DNA of 64,000 nt. Origin: Acidobacteriota bacterium. Lineage in GTDB: Bacteria; Acidobacteriota; Terriglobia; Acidiferrales; UBA7541. This document shows, piece after piece, positions 8,586 through 18,440 of the stretch; positions within the stretch are counted from its first letter, which is position 1; each line of letters opens with the position of its first letter. The translations under genes were made by a program, and so were the position numbers. Location: NCBI GenBank assembly GCA_003224085.1, contig QHYK01000054.1:1-64000 (forward strand). Direction: 5' to 3'. The notes under the pieces are model-generated. The model was not told the DNA's origin. It did no database searches and saw only the letters and a program-made list of their open reading frames with translations.

Positions 8586-11500
8586 TCAGGCGCCTCGGGC
8601 TTGGTGGGCAGAGTGAAACAAAAACTTGCCCCGCGCGGGGAGTTGTCGCCAGCCCACAAGCGGCCACCATGTGATTCGATGATAGAGCGGCTGATGCGAA
8701 GTCCCATGCCGGTCCCGTGCGGCTTGGTAGTAAAGAAGGCATTGAAGATCTGTTCCCTCTGTAATAGGGGCAGCCCCACCCCGCTGTCCGTGACGGACAC
8801 CAAAACTTCCTCGCTCTGCAATCGCTGCGACCTGATGGCGAGTTCGTGCGTCCCATCCGTGTCCTTCATCGCTTCGATGCCATTGATCATGAGGTTCATC
8901 AGCACCTGCTGTAATTGCACGCGGTCGGCCATGACCTGGGGAAGATCTGCCAGAAGGCTGGTCTCGACCGCTATGGTGTATCGCCAAGTCTCGCCGCGCA
9001 GAAGAACTATCATCTCTCGAATAATCTCGTTTACGTCCACGAGCTCCCGTTGCGGGGTACCTTTCTTGAAGAGCTGGCGGATCCGACTGATAATTTCCGC
9101 CGCGCGCGTCCCGTCTTTCATGATTCTCATGGCAGCTTCGCGCGCCTCTTCCACATTGGGATGATCGCGCGTAAGCCAGCGCAGACAGGTGTTGGCGTTG
9201 GTAACGGCCGCGGCAATCGGCTGGTTCACTTCGTGCGCCAGCGAGGCAGTCAGCTCTCCCATGGTGGTCACCCTGCTGACGTGCGCGAGATCCGCCTGCG
9301 CCTGACGCAGTCTCTCCCGCTCTTCATCCGCGCGCTTGCGTTCGGTGACATCCATCGACGTACCGACATATTCAACTAGATCGCCGGATATGTTGCGAAC
9401 GGGATGGCCCGTTGAGCGAATGTGCTTCATCGCTCCCTCGGGAAGAACGATTCGGAAAACCAAGTCAAAGTCGGAGCCTTCACTCGGCCTTTCAAGAAAA
9501 GCTTCTCTGCGCACCCTATCTCGATCCTCTAGATGAACGCGCTGGTAAAACGCCTCGTCTGAGGGTATACCCCCTTGCGGATCGAAGCCAAACAAGCGGT
9601 AATTTTCCTGCGACCAATAGACACTTCGTCTGCTGGCCACGCTCCACGCCCAACTGCCCGTGCGCGTCAACCTCTCCGCTTCAGCCAAGTAACTCTCGCT
9701 CCGCCGCAAGGCCTCTTCGGCCTGGTTGCGCTCAATGGCGATACTCGCAAGATGGACGATTTGCCTTATGACACTATGGTCCAGCGGGGTAGGGCTGCGC
9801 GGTTGGCGATAGTAGATCGCAAAGGTCCCCAACATCTTGCCTGCTGAGGAGAGTATCGGCGTGGACCAGCACGCTCGAAGCCCGTGCGCCAGGGCCACAC
9901 TGCGGTAGTCGGCCCACAGCGGATCCGCGGCGATGTCGGAGACGATCACTGGCTCTGCTCGGTAAGCGGCCGTTCCACACGAACCCGCGCACGGGCCGAT
10001 GACCACGCCATCAACCGCCTCATTGTAGGAGCTTGGCAAGCTGGGCGCCGCTCCATGCCGAAGGCATTTGGCGTTCGGGTCCAACAAAAGGATCGAAGAC
10101 TGAGAACCACTCGCCAGTTCTTCGACGAGCCGGCATATAGCATCGAGGATGAGCGCGCGAGAATCACCCCTGGCTATCATCTCGAGAACCCGGTTCTCGG
10201 CGGCTAGCAATACCTCGGCCCGCTTTCGCTCGGTGATGTCGGTCGAACTACCCACGAATTCCACCAAATCCCCGGATGCGTTCAAAACCGGATGACCGAC
10301 GGAGCGGATGTATTTGACGGTGCTGTCGGGAAGTAGGATTCGGAATTCCACTTCGTAATCCGACTTTTCGGCGATTGCTCGATCGATTGTTCCTTGCCAC
10401 TCAGCTCGGTCCTCCGGATGAATGCGCTCCAGCCGTTCTATCCAAGCCGGCGGTCCCTTTTCTGGATCGAAATCATACAGGCGATACCATTCCTCGGACA
10501 GATGCGAGGCGCCTCTTCCCGCTACCTGCCAGGCCCAACTCCCCGTATGCGTGAACCTCTGTGCTTCCGCCAGATAACTCTCGCTCCGCCGCAACGCCTC
10601 TTCCGCCCGCTTGCTCTCGGTGATGTCCATCACCGCTCCAACAAACTCGAGTTCACCTGATTCATCTCTTTCAGCGTGAGCCACAACGTGGACATGTTTG
10701 ACGGAACCATCCGGCATCAGCAAGCGATGCTCAAAATCAAAATCCCTCCCATCCTGCGCCGCCTGCTCGATGGTCTGTTGCACGAGACCTGCGTCATCCG
10801 GATGAACCCGTTGGAGTACCAGTTCCACGGTTGGTTTCGTCGATTGGTCGTATTGAAAGATTCGAAAGGTTTCCCCTGACCAGATGATCTCGCCGGTGGA
10901 CGGCTTCCAGCCGAAGCTACCTGTATGACTGAGCCTTTGCGCTTCCGCCAAGTAGGCCTCGCTCTGCTGGAGCTTCTCTTCCTGCACCTCCAAGGTCTGG
11001 GCAGCGAATCGCCTATCAGCCAAGGACGTCAGCAGAGCGAGCCCGAGGACGAGAAAGGTGACGGCGACAATTCCGCCGGTGCCGACCGTGGAGATGCTCA
11101 CGGCATGAAACAGGTCCACCGGGATGCGGGAGGAGGTGAAGCTGGCGGCGGCCATGCCGGTGTAATGCATAACGGGGATCGCTGCACCCATCACGGCGGC
11201 TCCGGCTAGCTTTTCCCAGCCCATCCCCGTTTTCTCATCTCGGAAGTGAAAGGTAATCCACAGCGCGGCGAGAGAAATCAGAACCGCGAACACGACGGAC
11301 AGGACGACAAGAAAGGGATCAAACTGGCATATGGCAGCTAAACGCATAGCAGCCATGCCGATGTAATGCATGCTTGCAATACCGGCGCCCATTAGGACGC
11401 TACCGGCGAGCGCCCGGGACCAACCCATTTTCTGCCGGCTCACCACGCCCAAGGCAACGAGCGAAGCGAGAATAGCCGCAAACAGCGACAGCAGAACGGT

Positions 11501-11743
11501 CGGCCAATGGTAGGCCACGGGAATCGGTAGGATGAACGCCAACATCCCGATGTAGTGCATGGACCAAATGCCAGTCCCCATCGCACCGGCACCGCCCAGC
11601 AGCCAAACCGCGCGAGTCCAACCGCCTGCGGCAGTTACGCGACCTGCAAGATCCAGAGCAGCGTACGACGCAAACATGGCGATCAACACCGAAAGCGCCA
11701 CGAGCGCGTAGTTGTACGAGCCAATCAAGTTCACAGCAGGCAT
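8582..11743 (-). CDS. MHYT-PAS-GAF hybrid-input sensor histidine kinase
   Basis: This large kinase (about 1053 aa) starts with an integral membrane MHYT domain (three MHY(I/T)GM motifs spaced through seven predicted helices), thought in this family to sense O2, CO or NO via copper. Next come two PAS domains, a GAF domain, a third PAS domain, a HisKA helix with [13 protein letters not shown] (phospho-acceptor His) and an HATPase with GVGLP and GTGMGL. The three PAS units start with nearly the same ESYLAEAxRLxxTGSWxW text, which suggests internal duplication. The ATG at 11743 follows GGATGGAGTCAC; an in-frame TTG lies slightly upstream. It overlaps the FixJ-type regulator by four bases. Confidence 0.93.
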   Translation of the reverse strand: MPAVNLIGSYNYALVALSVLIAMFASYAALDLAGRVTAAGGWTRAVWLLGGAGAMGTGIWSMHYIGMLAFILPIPVAYHWPTVLLSLFAAILASLVALGVVSRQKMGWSRALAGSVLMGAGIASMHYIGMAAMRLAAICQFDPFLVVLSVVFAVLISLAALWITFHFRDEKTGMGWEKLAGAAVMGAAIPVMHYTGMAAASFTSSRIPVDLFHAVSISTVGTGGIVAVTFLVLGLALLTSLADRRFAAQTLEVQEEKLQQSEAYLAEAQRLSHTGSFGWKPSTGEIIWSGETFRIFQYDQSTKPTVELVLQRVHPDDAGLVQQTIEQAAQDGRDFDFEHRLLMPDGSVKHVHVVAHAERDESGELEFVGAVMDITESKRAEEALRRSESYLAEAQRFTHTGSWAWQVAGRGASHLSEEWYRLYDFDPEKGPPAWIERLERIHPEDRAEWQGTIDRAIAEKSDYEVEFRILLPDSTVKYIRSVGHPVLNASGDLVEFVGSSTDITERKRAEVLLAAENRVLEMIARGDSRALILDAICRLVEELASGSQSSILLLDPNAKCLRHGAAPSLPSSYNEAVDGVVIGPCAGSCGTAAYRAEPVIVSDIAADPLWADYRSVALAHGLRACWSTPILSSAGKMLGTFAIYYRQPRSPTPLDHSVIRQIVHLASIAIERNQAEEALRRSESYLAEAERLTRTGSWAWSVASRRSVYWSQENYRLFGFDPQGGIPSDEAFYQRVHLEDRDRVRREAFLERPSEGSDFDLVFRIVLPEGAMKHIRSTGHPVRNISGDLVEYVGTSMDVTERKRADEERERLRQAQADLAHVSRVTTMGELTASLAHEVNQPIAAAVTNANTCLRWLTRDHPNVEEAREAAMRIMKDGTRAAEIISRIRQLFKKGTPQRELVDVNEIIREMIVLLRGETWRYTIAVETSLLADLPQVMADRVQLQQVLMNLMINGIEAMKDTDGTHELAIRSQRLQSEEVLVSVTDSGVGLPLLQREQIFNAFFTTKPHGTGMGLRISRSIIESHGGRLWAGDNSPRGASFCFTLPTKPEAPE

Positions 11744-11811
11744 GTGACTCCATCCGGTTGCCAACGAGGAACAGTCGCGCCGCGCTTCAACTAAGAATTA
11801 ACCGTTCGGGC

Positions 11812-12999
11812 TCATTCCATTGCCTCGATTTTCGTGGGTAAAACAAAATGAAAACTTGCGCCGCGCGGAGAGTTATCTGCAGCCCACAAGCGGCCGCCAT
11901 GCGATTCAACGATGGAGCGGCTGATGCGAAGCCCCATGCCTGTGCCGTGAGGTTTGGTTGTAAAAAACGCGTTGAAGACCTGCTCCGCCTGCTGCGGGGG
12001 AAGCCCTACGCCGGTATCGCTGACGGAAACCAAAACTTGCTCTTTTTCCGTTCTCTGGGACTTGACGGCCAACTCGCGCGCCCCGTCCACTTCCTTCATC
12101 GCATCGATGCTGTTCACGATGAGGTTCATCAGCACCTGTTGCAATTGCACACGATCTCCCATGATCCGGGGAAGATCTACGGTTAGCTCCATCCGGACTG
12201 TTATGTTGTATCGTGTTGCCTCGCTGCGCAAGAGGACGATCATCTCTCGAATGGCTTCGTTTACGTCCACCAACTCCCGTTGCGGAGTACCCTTCTTGAA
12301 GAGCAGGCGGACCCGACTGATGATGCCCGCCGCACGGGTTGCATCTTCGACAATTCTCGATGCAGCCTCGCGCGCCTCTTCCAGATCAGGCGGATCGCGC
12401 GTAAGCCAGCGCAGGCAGGTATTGGCGTTGGTGACGGCAGCGGCGATTGGCTGATTGACCTCGTGTGCCAGGGAAGCGGTCAGCTCTCCCATGGTCGTCA
12501 CCCGGCTGACCCGTGCCAGTTCCGCTTGCGCCTCCCGCTGCGCTTCTTCCGCATGCTTGCGCTCAAGACTTTCTGCTTGCAACGCCTCGTTGGTGCTCTG
12601 CAGTTCTTGAACTGTTCTTCTTAGGTCATCGCGCGCGCGCCTGAGCGATTCTATGGCGCTCCTTTCCGCAGCGCTCAGCGACCCTACAAACAGGGCTGAC
12701 ACCGTGAAGATGACAAGGCGGGGTATTTCGTCGGGCTTTGGACCCAAAGAATGAATCGGAGGTAGGAAATAATAGTTGAAAGCGAGAGCGGAAAGTGTCG
12801 TCGCGAGCAATCCCGGTCCGATTCCGCTGAACCACGAACTCAATAGGACTGCGCAAAGAAAGAGTGACACGGGAGCATCTTGCAAGTGAATCGCCGGCAA
12901 CCGTGAAATGACCAGGGCCGCAGCGACCGAAAGAACAGCAATTCCATAGCCCCAAATTGCCGGCGGCTTGGGCCACAGAAGAGGATTGAACCTGGGCAT
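11812..12999 (-). CDS. DUF4118 membrane sensor histidine kinase
   Basis: The N-terminal 100 residues form a DUF4118 (KdpD-like) four-helix membrane module (FLCAVLLSSWFSGIGPGLLA, then FNYYFLPPIHS). A short coiled coil leads to HisKA ([13 protein letters not shown]) and HATPase ([18 protein letters not shown]). From about residue 165 onward it is close to identical to the kinase core of the MHYT-PAS protein next door, so one arose by duplication of the other with a swapped input. I chose the ATG at 12999 (GGAG seven bases upstream); an ATG at 13038 is also in frame but has a weaker site. It likely feeds the same regulators. Confidence 0.9.
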   Translation of the reverse strand: MPRFNPLLWPKPPAIWGYGIAVLSVAAALVISRLPAIHLQDAPVSLFLCAVLLSSWFSGIGPGLLATTLSALAFNYYFLPPIHSLGPKPDEIPRLVIFTVSALFVGSLSAAERSAIESLRRARDDLRRTVQELQSTNEALQAESLERKHAEEAQREAQAELARVSRVTTMGELTASLAHEVNQPIAAAVTNANTCLRWLTRDPPDLEEAREAASRIVEDATRAAGIISRVRLLFKKGTPQRELVDVNEAIREMIVLLRSEATRYNITVRMELTVDLPRIMGDRVQLQQVLMNLIVNSIDAMKEVDGARELAVKSQRTEKEQVLVSVSDTGVGLPPQQAEQVFNAFFTTKPHGTGMGLRISRSIVESHGGRLWAADNSPRGASFHFVLPTKIEAME

Positions 13000-13263
13000 G
13001 CTTCTGCTCCAGCAAAACAGGGTGTTACTCTGCGCCATCAAAATCTTAACATCAGAAACTGTCCTGCCCGGGCAAGCTCAGTCATGTAGCGCATGTCCGC
13101 CTTCTTCAAGGCAGAGGCGGCGCACTTGACTCATCCAGTCCCATAGACGGAGTGCCAACAGTCTGACAGGTTTGCGTGGGGCTGACGTGACAAAGATCCT
13201 CATGAATCGGCGTATCTCGCGCATGGTCAGCAACTTTCATCTGTTTTCGTCACACACACTGTC

Positions 13264-13279
13264 TGGCACGAGGATTGCC
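13264..13279 (+). promoter_or_regulatory. Sigma-54 (-24/-12) promoter
   Basis: The sequence TGGCACGAGGATTGCC matches the sigma-54 consensus TGGCAC-N5-TTGC exactly at the invariant GG and GC, with correct 10-base spacing between them. It points rightward; transcription should start near 13290, about 100 bases before the 33-codon gene and 250 bases before the ECF sigma gene. A sigma-54 activator is encoded 6 kb away in the same regulatory cluster. The upstream 200 bases are free of genes and could hold the activator-binding sites. Confidence 0.75.
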
Positions 13280-13387
13280 TTTTTAGTGGCGGTTGGTATG
13301 TTCCCGGTGATTAGAATTCGCAGCGAGCGAGCGTCAACATTACAGTGACGCCAGACCTGAAAACGGGACGCAGAGAGGAGTGCAACC

Positions 13388-13489
13388 ATGAAAACACGAT
13401 CCATTCTCGACTGGTATCGCATTCTGCGCGCACACCATCAGTGGACGATATTCCAGTCCATTCGATATGCGCTGTGGCTCGCGCGCTAG
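13388..13489 (+). CDS. Small basic tryptophan-rich peptide (33 aa)
   Basis: An ATG preceded by AGAGGAG at good spacing opens a 33-codon frame reading MKTRSILDWYRILRAHHQ and continuing WTIFQSIRYALWLAR before TAG. The peptide is basic, has three Trp in a helical pattern, and looks like an amphipathic membrane-surface helix. It lies between the sigma-54 promoter and the ECF sigma factor, 47 bases before the latter. It may be a real small protein or a leader controlling translation of the sigma gene. I do not recognise a named family. Confidence 0.5.
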   Translation: MKTRSILDWYRILRAHHQWTIFQSIRYALWLAR

Positions 13490-13536
13490 ATCGTTTCTCT
13501 TACTTTTTTCCGCAGTGGCGGTGGAGGATCGGATTC

Positions 13537-14169
13537 ATGAAGACTTCCTATACATCCAGTATCAAAGACTCCGACAGCGCGTGGGTAGCAGCCGCAAAGC
13601 GCGGAGACACGCAAGCCTTCGAGGAATTGGTAATTCGCCACAGGCAGAGAGTTCTCTCCGTCGCGCTACGCATTACGAATAACCGGGAGGATGCCGAAGA
13701 CGTGGCACAGGAAAGTTTTCACAAGGCCTTCCTTCATCTCGGCGCCTTTCAAGAAAAGGCGCGGTTTTCTACTTGGTTGACACGCATCGCCATGAATGAA
13801 GCGTTTATGTTGCTGCGCCGGCGGCGGGGAGTTTTCGAAATCTTGCCCGAGAGGCCTGACAAGGCGGAGTCCTGGTCGGAGGCGTTCGTTGACCAGAGTT
13901 CCAATCCCGAAGAGTCTTATTGGCGGCGGGAGCGAACTCAACTCTTAACCGAGGCGATCAATCGCTTAGGTCCAAACGTTCGAACGACGATCCTGCTCCG
14001 CGACATCGAAGAAAGATCTTCCCGAGAAACCGCTAGGATTCTACGCACCTCAATTGCCGCCGTGAAAGCGCGTGTTTTTCAAGGACGGCGCAAATTACAT
14101 AGGACCCTGAATCATGCATTCCTGCGCGGGCTCTGCGCAGCCGGTCAATCGCAGGCACAGAACCGTTGA
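13537..14169 (+). CDS. ECF-type RNA polymerase sigma factor
   Basis: The 210-residue product has region 2 (FEELVIRHRQRVLSVALRI, then NREDAEDVAQESFHKAFLHL and FSTWLTRIAMNEAFMLLRRR) and region 4 (INRLGPNVRTTILLRD, RETARILRTSIAAVKARVF). It belongs to the extracytoplasmic-function group of sigma-70. The start at 13537 has GGAGG about 11 bases upstream and begins exactly at the conserved domain; a longer in-frame reading to 13345 would overlap the small peptide gene. No anti-sigma gene follows. The sigma-54 promoter upstream suggests control by transcription rather than by a membrane anti-sigma factor. Confidence 0.92.
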   Translation: MKTSYTSSIKDSDSAWVAAAKRGDTQAFEELVIRHRQRVLSVALRITNNREDAEDVAQESFHKAFLHLGAFQEKARFSTWLTRIAMNEAFMLLRRRRGVFEILPERPDKAESWSEAFVDQSSNPEESYWRRERTQLLTEAINRLGPNVRTTILLRDIEERSSRETARILRTSIAAVKARVFQGRRKLHRTLNHAFLRGLCAAGQSQAQNR

Positions 14170-14261
14170 TGTGTGAATCGATCATTCGCGAAGCGATGGG
14201 TCAGTTACGGTCTTCATCAACGCTACTGTTCTCACCAATAGAAAGCTTTTCTTGACTAGCT

Positions 14262-15215
14262 TCACGGCGCGCGGACTTGCCGCAGCAATCGCATGAAAAT
14301 ATCACGCTTATCAAGCTCCAGCCCAATCCCGGCATACGCCACTTGGATCAGCGGAACATTCTTCCTCTGCGGGTCCCGAAAGAACGGAAACGGACTCAGC
14401 GCGCCCACCGCCCAGAAGAAATCGGCCTGCGCACCTTGCATTTCGTCGGGCAAGTTGAAGTGGTTCACTGTCGCCAGGTCAAGCCGCGTACGGTCCTGCG
14501 CCTCAAACACGTAAAACGTCAGCCCGTTTGCCTCCACTTTTTCCATCGGCGCCAGATAGAAATCCGGATAAATCCCGCCTGCCCGCTCCACACCATTGCT
14601 CGCTTGAAACAAGACCCCCGGGCTCAACTGCCCCGAGTAAAGCCCCTCCAGCGTAGGAGCGTGTCTGCAGTCTCTGCGAATGCTCAAATCCGGCGAAACC
14701 GCAGCCCGATCCGGCGATTCTGCCTGCCTCTTTGCTTTCTTGTAGGCCTCCGAGCCCCCATCCAAACAATCCCGGGGTGGCGAAAAGAAAAAGTAGAACA
14801 GATAATCCGCTAGACCGTTGCCCGCGCCTTCAGCACCATGCATCTGCGCATCCAGTGCCACCTCATCGCCTCCCAGGAACGGATTGGTGGTCGTTGCAAT
14901 CCGCAAGGCCGAATGTATTTTCGGATTTTCCAGGGCCATGAATTCCAAGAACGTCACTTGCGGAGCAAACGGGGCAAGCCTCGGCGAAGGTGGCAGCGGC
15001 ATCTGCTCGAGCTCGATCCAGTCCGGGGAAACATCGATTGACGTTCCACGCAAGAGGGAAAACCGCTTCGACGTCGCTTGCGCTGACCGTGGATTATGTT
15101 CCGCCCCGCGTTCGGGCGATGTCGAACTCTGACGTGACATCTGCGCCGCCACTCCTGGCACCAGGAATCCAAATAGGATCATTCTGACGATTCCGCGCAG
15201 AGTCATAAGCACCAT
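14262..15215 (-). CDS. Hypothetical exported protein
   Basis: About 317 residues. A hydrophobic N-terminus (GIVRMILFGFLVPGVAAQ) looks like a signal peptide. A low-complexity Ser/Arg-rich stretch follows, then a folded domain with LADYLFYFFFSPPRDCLDGG and a C-terminal GLTFYVFEAQDRTRLDLATV segment. I recognise no family. Starts at 15215, 15206 or 15257 are all possible and none has a strong ribosome-binding site. It is on its own, downstream of the decayed aldo/keto reductase copy. Confidence 0.6.
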   Translation of the reverse strand: MVLMTLRGIVRMILFGFLVPGVAAQMSRQSSTSPERGAEHNPRSAQATSKRFSLLRGTSIDVSPDWIELEQMPLPPSPRLAPFAPQVTFLEFMALENPKIHSALRIATTTNPFLGGDEVALDAQMHGAEGAGNGLADYLFYFFFSPPRDCLDGGSEAYKKAKRQAESPDRAAVSPDLSIRRDCRHAPTLEGLYSGQLSPGVLFQASNGVERAGGIYPDFYLAPMEKVEANGLTFYVFEAQDRTRLDLATVNHFNLPDEMQGAQADFFWAVGALSPFPFFRDPQRKNVPLIQVAYAGIGLELDKRDIFMRLLRQVRAP

Positions 15216-15341
15216 CCTGGTCTCATTCGCCCTTGCCCCATTTGATGCGCACGCCATTGGCTGTGCTGCAGCTCTTTTTGTAAGAGTAGGTTAGGTTTTG
15301 GACGCTTTTGTCCAGATCGTGGTTGTGCGTGTAAAACAGCA

Positions 15342-15974
15342 TCACCGTGATGCTTCCAGTGCAGGAACTCTAGAAAGCATCTGGTAGTCCTTGTCAGTCA
15401 GGCGCAGGGAAGCCGCCGCAACATTCTCCTCAAGATGCTCGGTCGAGGAGGTCCCTGGAATGGGCAGCATGATGGGAGATCGCCGCAGGAGCCAGGCCAG
15501 CGCTACCTGTGTCGGACTCGCGCCGTGTGCCTGCGCGATTCGGTTCAGCACCTCGCCGGCTACTTTGCCCGCCCCCAATAGGAACCAGGGAATGAAGGCA
15601 ATCTCATTGCGCTCACAATAATCCACCACGTAGTCCCATTCGCGGTCCGCAAAACTATAGCGGTTGTGCACAGAAACGATAGGGACAATTCTGCGCGCTC
15701 GCTCGATGTGCTCCTGCGTGAGGTTGGACAAGGCAACCAGACGAATCTGGCCTTCGTTTCATATACGTCGATCCGGCTCAGCCGCAGTCTTTGAGGCTTC
15801 CCTCAACCGCCTTGCGAGGTTCCAGCCTCCCTTGGTGGCAATGTTTAAGTCGGCAGGGTAGGGAAACAGCGCTTCGGCAATCAGTTCCTCGCTTACGTAT
15901 GGACCGTAGGAGTCCGCCATATCGATGAAGTTGACATCCAGCTCCACGGCCCGGCGAAGAACCGCTAAGCACAA
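15342..15974 (-). pseudogene. Decayed copy of the aldo/keto reductase at 19900-20781
   Basis: This segment aligns base for base with much of the intact reductase gene 4.5 kb away, but has lost pieces. Near 15750 about 75 bases that encode LRNEGKIRL-type sequence and the RLRLNRID strand are missing. Near 15815 about 50 more are gone, including the codons between RKAVEGSLK and GGWN. The 5' end stops at 15974, so the start codon, glycine-rich N-terminus and upstream region are absent. What is left is in two frames, split around 15731-15759. The C-terminal half is well conserved, so the copy is recent. It cannot encode a complete (beta/alpha)8 barrel. Confidence 0.9.
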
Positions 15975-15998
15975 GCGACGGTGGGCGCTCCTGATCCA

Positions 15999-16409
15999 CT
16001 AAGGTGTCGTGAAGGCATTTATCGGGCTGATCACTCCGTCGCTCGCGCCATGCGCATCGGCCGAGTCAACCTTGTAGTAGTAGGTAGTCTTCGGCGCAAG
16101 GCCGTCCACGCGCACGCGGAACTCCGTATAGGAATGGGTCGGGTTCAGCCGGATGTGCGATTTCGCGGTCTGGCTCAGATCCTTGGGATCCTTGCCATAG
16201 TGTACAACCCCAAAGTGTTCGGGCGAGCCACCAGGGTTGTCGGAGATCCACCGGATAATGGTCAGATTTTCTGTAGCCGATTCGAGCTCTGGTCCCTTGA
16301 AGATGCGGACGTGCGCGGCTTTCTTGGAGGAAGGGACGAACTGAGCCGAGACTGGATTTGCGGGGCCGGCCGTAGCCGCGACCGCCAGCATCAGAAGCAG
16401 TCTATTCAT
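15999..16409 (-). CDS. Exported fibronectin type III-like domain protein
   Basis: A signal peptide (MNRLLLMLAVAATAGPANPV, cleaved after VSAQ) is followed by a single beta-sandwich domain of about 100 residues. It has the features of the purple-acid-phosphatase N-terminal/FN3 fold: a Trp in the B strand (TIIRWISD), then HFGVVHYG, and the hallmark VDGLAPKTTYYYKV with the tyrosine corner, ending in AFTTP. There is no catalytic domain, so it is probably a binding or adhesion module. The ATG at 16409 has GAGG seven bases upstream; a GTG two codons earlier is less likely. Confidence 0.8.
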   Translation of the reverse strand: MNRLLLMLAVAATAGPANPVSAQFVPSSKKAAHVRIFKGPELESATENLTIIRWISDNPGGSPEHFGVVHYGKDPKDLSQTAKSHIRLNPTHSYTEFRVRVDGLAPKTTYYYKVDSADAHGASDGVISPINAFTTP

Positions 16410-16583
16410 ATTCACACCTCAAACGAAAATTACTCAAAGCAAGATGATCAAAAGGGACGAAACCACAGCCGACTAGCATCGGCCATCTCCCGCTCCGGCT
16501 CGTCCGCTCGCTTCCGGGTGTTTGCGAGGCGGACGAGCCAGAGGACGGAGAGAGGTTCAGGTGGGCGTGCCCACCGACATTTA

Positions 16584-18440
16584 TCACGGAATAGGTTTGG
16601 GTCCTGGCAAAGGCGCCACGCCGCAGATAGCCGAGGCGCAGGGCGGCAGAGGCGGAGTGGGGATAAGAAAGCCGTTTCCTTGCCTCGAGGGTGAACAATT
16701 TGGATCTGTGGCGGGGTTGCACGCCATGCACATCCCTGTAAACGTATTGATGTCGGGATACGGTCTTGTGAAACCATCCGTGAGGGTTTGGAGGAAGGCA
16801 ACGATCTGGTTCTCCTCCGTATCTGTCAGGCCGAGCTTACCAATCGTCATGTCAAGGTTGTTGGGAACCTCAGGCATCGGCCAGCAGTCTACTTTTTCGG
16901 TCTTTCCTGCCGGGCAGTTCCCCGAAGTTACCGGGAAGGGGTATACGTCGCGCGTATTATAGAAGTGTACGAGTTGCTTTAGGCTTTTGATGTAGCCGTT
17001 GTGGAAGAACTCCTTCTGGAAGTAAGGCCCGGGAGCCTCAGTGGTAGGACACTGTGGTGGCACCAAGGCGGCATTGCGCGCCGTGGATGTCTGCATTTGG
17101 CCGTCCGAAGTTGGCGCAAATGGTGTCCAATCGTCATTCGGGCTTGGCCAAGAGCCGGGACCGCTTCGCAGGAAAGTTCCTAGTCCCAGATCTCTGAAGC
17201 CGAAACCATAGGGATTCGCGGTAAAGCCGAAGAAATCTGGCTTGTCCTGATAATAGATGGCATCCCTCGGATTCAGTGGCAGGCCGAGATTTGCCGAGCC
17301 GAAGCAGGTGAACAGCGGCCGTGCGTTTGCCGCGGCGCCGGTGTCTTCGCTATTCGGGGCCGTGCCCTCGGGAGGCGGAGGCGTTGGCGCAGTGGATCTG
17401 CCATCCAGATGGCACGAGTTGCAGTTCGCTTTGCCACGGAACAGGTTGTAACCGGCCATCTCATCTGGAGTCAACGTATAATCGTTATGCAGGAAGGCGT
17501 CGAACTTCGACGAGAAAGCGCTGACATCTGGTGAAGCTTCGTACTGGTCAAGGGACTCTCCCCAGTGATCAAAGACATTGTTTGCCTTGGCGCGATCGTC
17601 GGGACTCAGCTGAATGGGCATGGTGTTCGTGCCGAACACGCTCGCTCCGCCTGGAGTCTCACAGATGCCCTCCGTGTTGTGTGGGAATTTGATATCCAAA
17701 GAGCCCGCACCCCAAACCGTCTCGAACAGAGGTCTGTAAGCAGCGGTGGTAAGCCGGAACGCGATGCACGCCGTATCCGGTAACGCGTGTTCTTGTGTGT
17801 CGACCGGAGGGCCCTGCGCCTGATTGGCGTCCGGACTCCCTAGCAAATAGCCTGTCGCGCGCGAATCCCAGAAGTTTCCGCCAAAGAAGGCGGCTTGGGC
17901 TGCGTTGAAATTAAGTACAGGGAAATTTGGTGAATAGGTGTATCTTTGCGCGGTCCGTTTGCCGGCCCGGAACTGAAATGATCCGGGGTACGCGATCATC
18001 GTCAGATTGACGGACGGGATCGATCCGCTAAAGCCGGCATACGGCATGTGGCAGAAACCGCAGGCCCTATTTTTAAAGGGGGAAATATTCTCGTCGAAAT
18101 TCATGAGCTTGCCCAATAGAACGTTTGCTCTCTGTCCGGTGTGCGCCAATATTGGCGGTTGACCAGTGAGAGTCGGAGGTGTCAATGCCTGCCACTGTGC
18201 GAGGGCCTCGTTTTCGATGAAGCGGACTTCACGGCGGACCCTTTCTATCTCTTGAGGCAAATCGGGAGGCAAGATACCGGGCGGATACGGGTTGTAAAAC
18301 GGCGGTGGCGGCACCTCGCGAACACCGTTTCCGTGCCCGTGGTTTTGCGCGGATACGGGCACGGTTTGAGAGGACACGAGCAAAGCGGCGACGACTGTAA
18401 CCAAGACCGCCCATAATGCTGCTAATTTTCTTCGCTTCAT
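16584..18440 (-). CDS. Di-haem cytochrome c peroxidase/MauG-family protein
   Basis: The 618-residue exported protein carries two c-type haem motifs, CGFCH (residues 127-131) and CNSCH (340-344), in the spacing typical of the bacterial di-haem peroxidase/MauG family. A signal peptide ends near VSAQ and is followed by a His/Pro-rich linker. Conserved family features include GxxLFxDxxxS-like text before haem 1 (GKLMNFDENISPF) and FLQTLTDGF near the end. The C-terminus has an unusual Cys/Pro-rich tail (MCMACNPATDPNC, then CASAICG). It could reduce peroxide or oxidise a protein or small molecule in the periplasm. The start at 18440 has AAGGA upstream. Confidence 0.88.
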   Translation of the reverse strand: MKRRKLAALWAVLVTVVAALLVSSQTVPVSAQNHGHGNGVREVPPPPFYNPYPPGILPPDLPQEIERVRREVRFIENEALAQWQALTPPTLTGQPPILAHTGQRANVLLGKLMNFDENISPFKNRACGFCHMPYAGFSGSIPSVNLTMIAYPGSFQFRAGKRTAQRYTYSPNFPVLNFNAAQAAFFGGNFWDSRATGYLLGSPDANQAQGPPVDTQEHALPDTACIAFRLTTAAYRPLFETVWGAGSLDIKFPHNTEGICETPGGASVFGTNTMPIQLSPDDRAKANNVFDHWGESLDQYEASPDVSAFSSKFDAFLHNDYTLTPDEMAGYNLFRGKANCNSCHLDGRSTAPTPPPPEGTAPNSEDTGAAANARPLFTCFGSANLGLPLNPRDAIYYQDKPDFFGFTANPYGFGFRDLGLGTFLRSGPGSWPSPNDDWTPFAPTSDGQMQTSTARNAALVPPQCPTTEAPGPYFQKEFFHNGYIKSLKQLVHFYNTRDVYPFPVTSGNCPAGKTEKVDCWPMPEVPNNLDMTIGKLGLTDTEENQIVAFLQTLTDGFTRPYPDINTFTGMCMACNPATDPNCSPSRQGNGFLIPTPPLPPCASAICGVAPLPGPKPIP

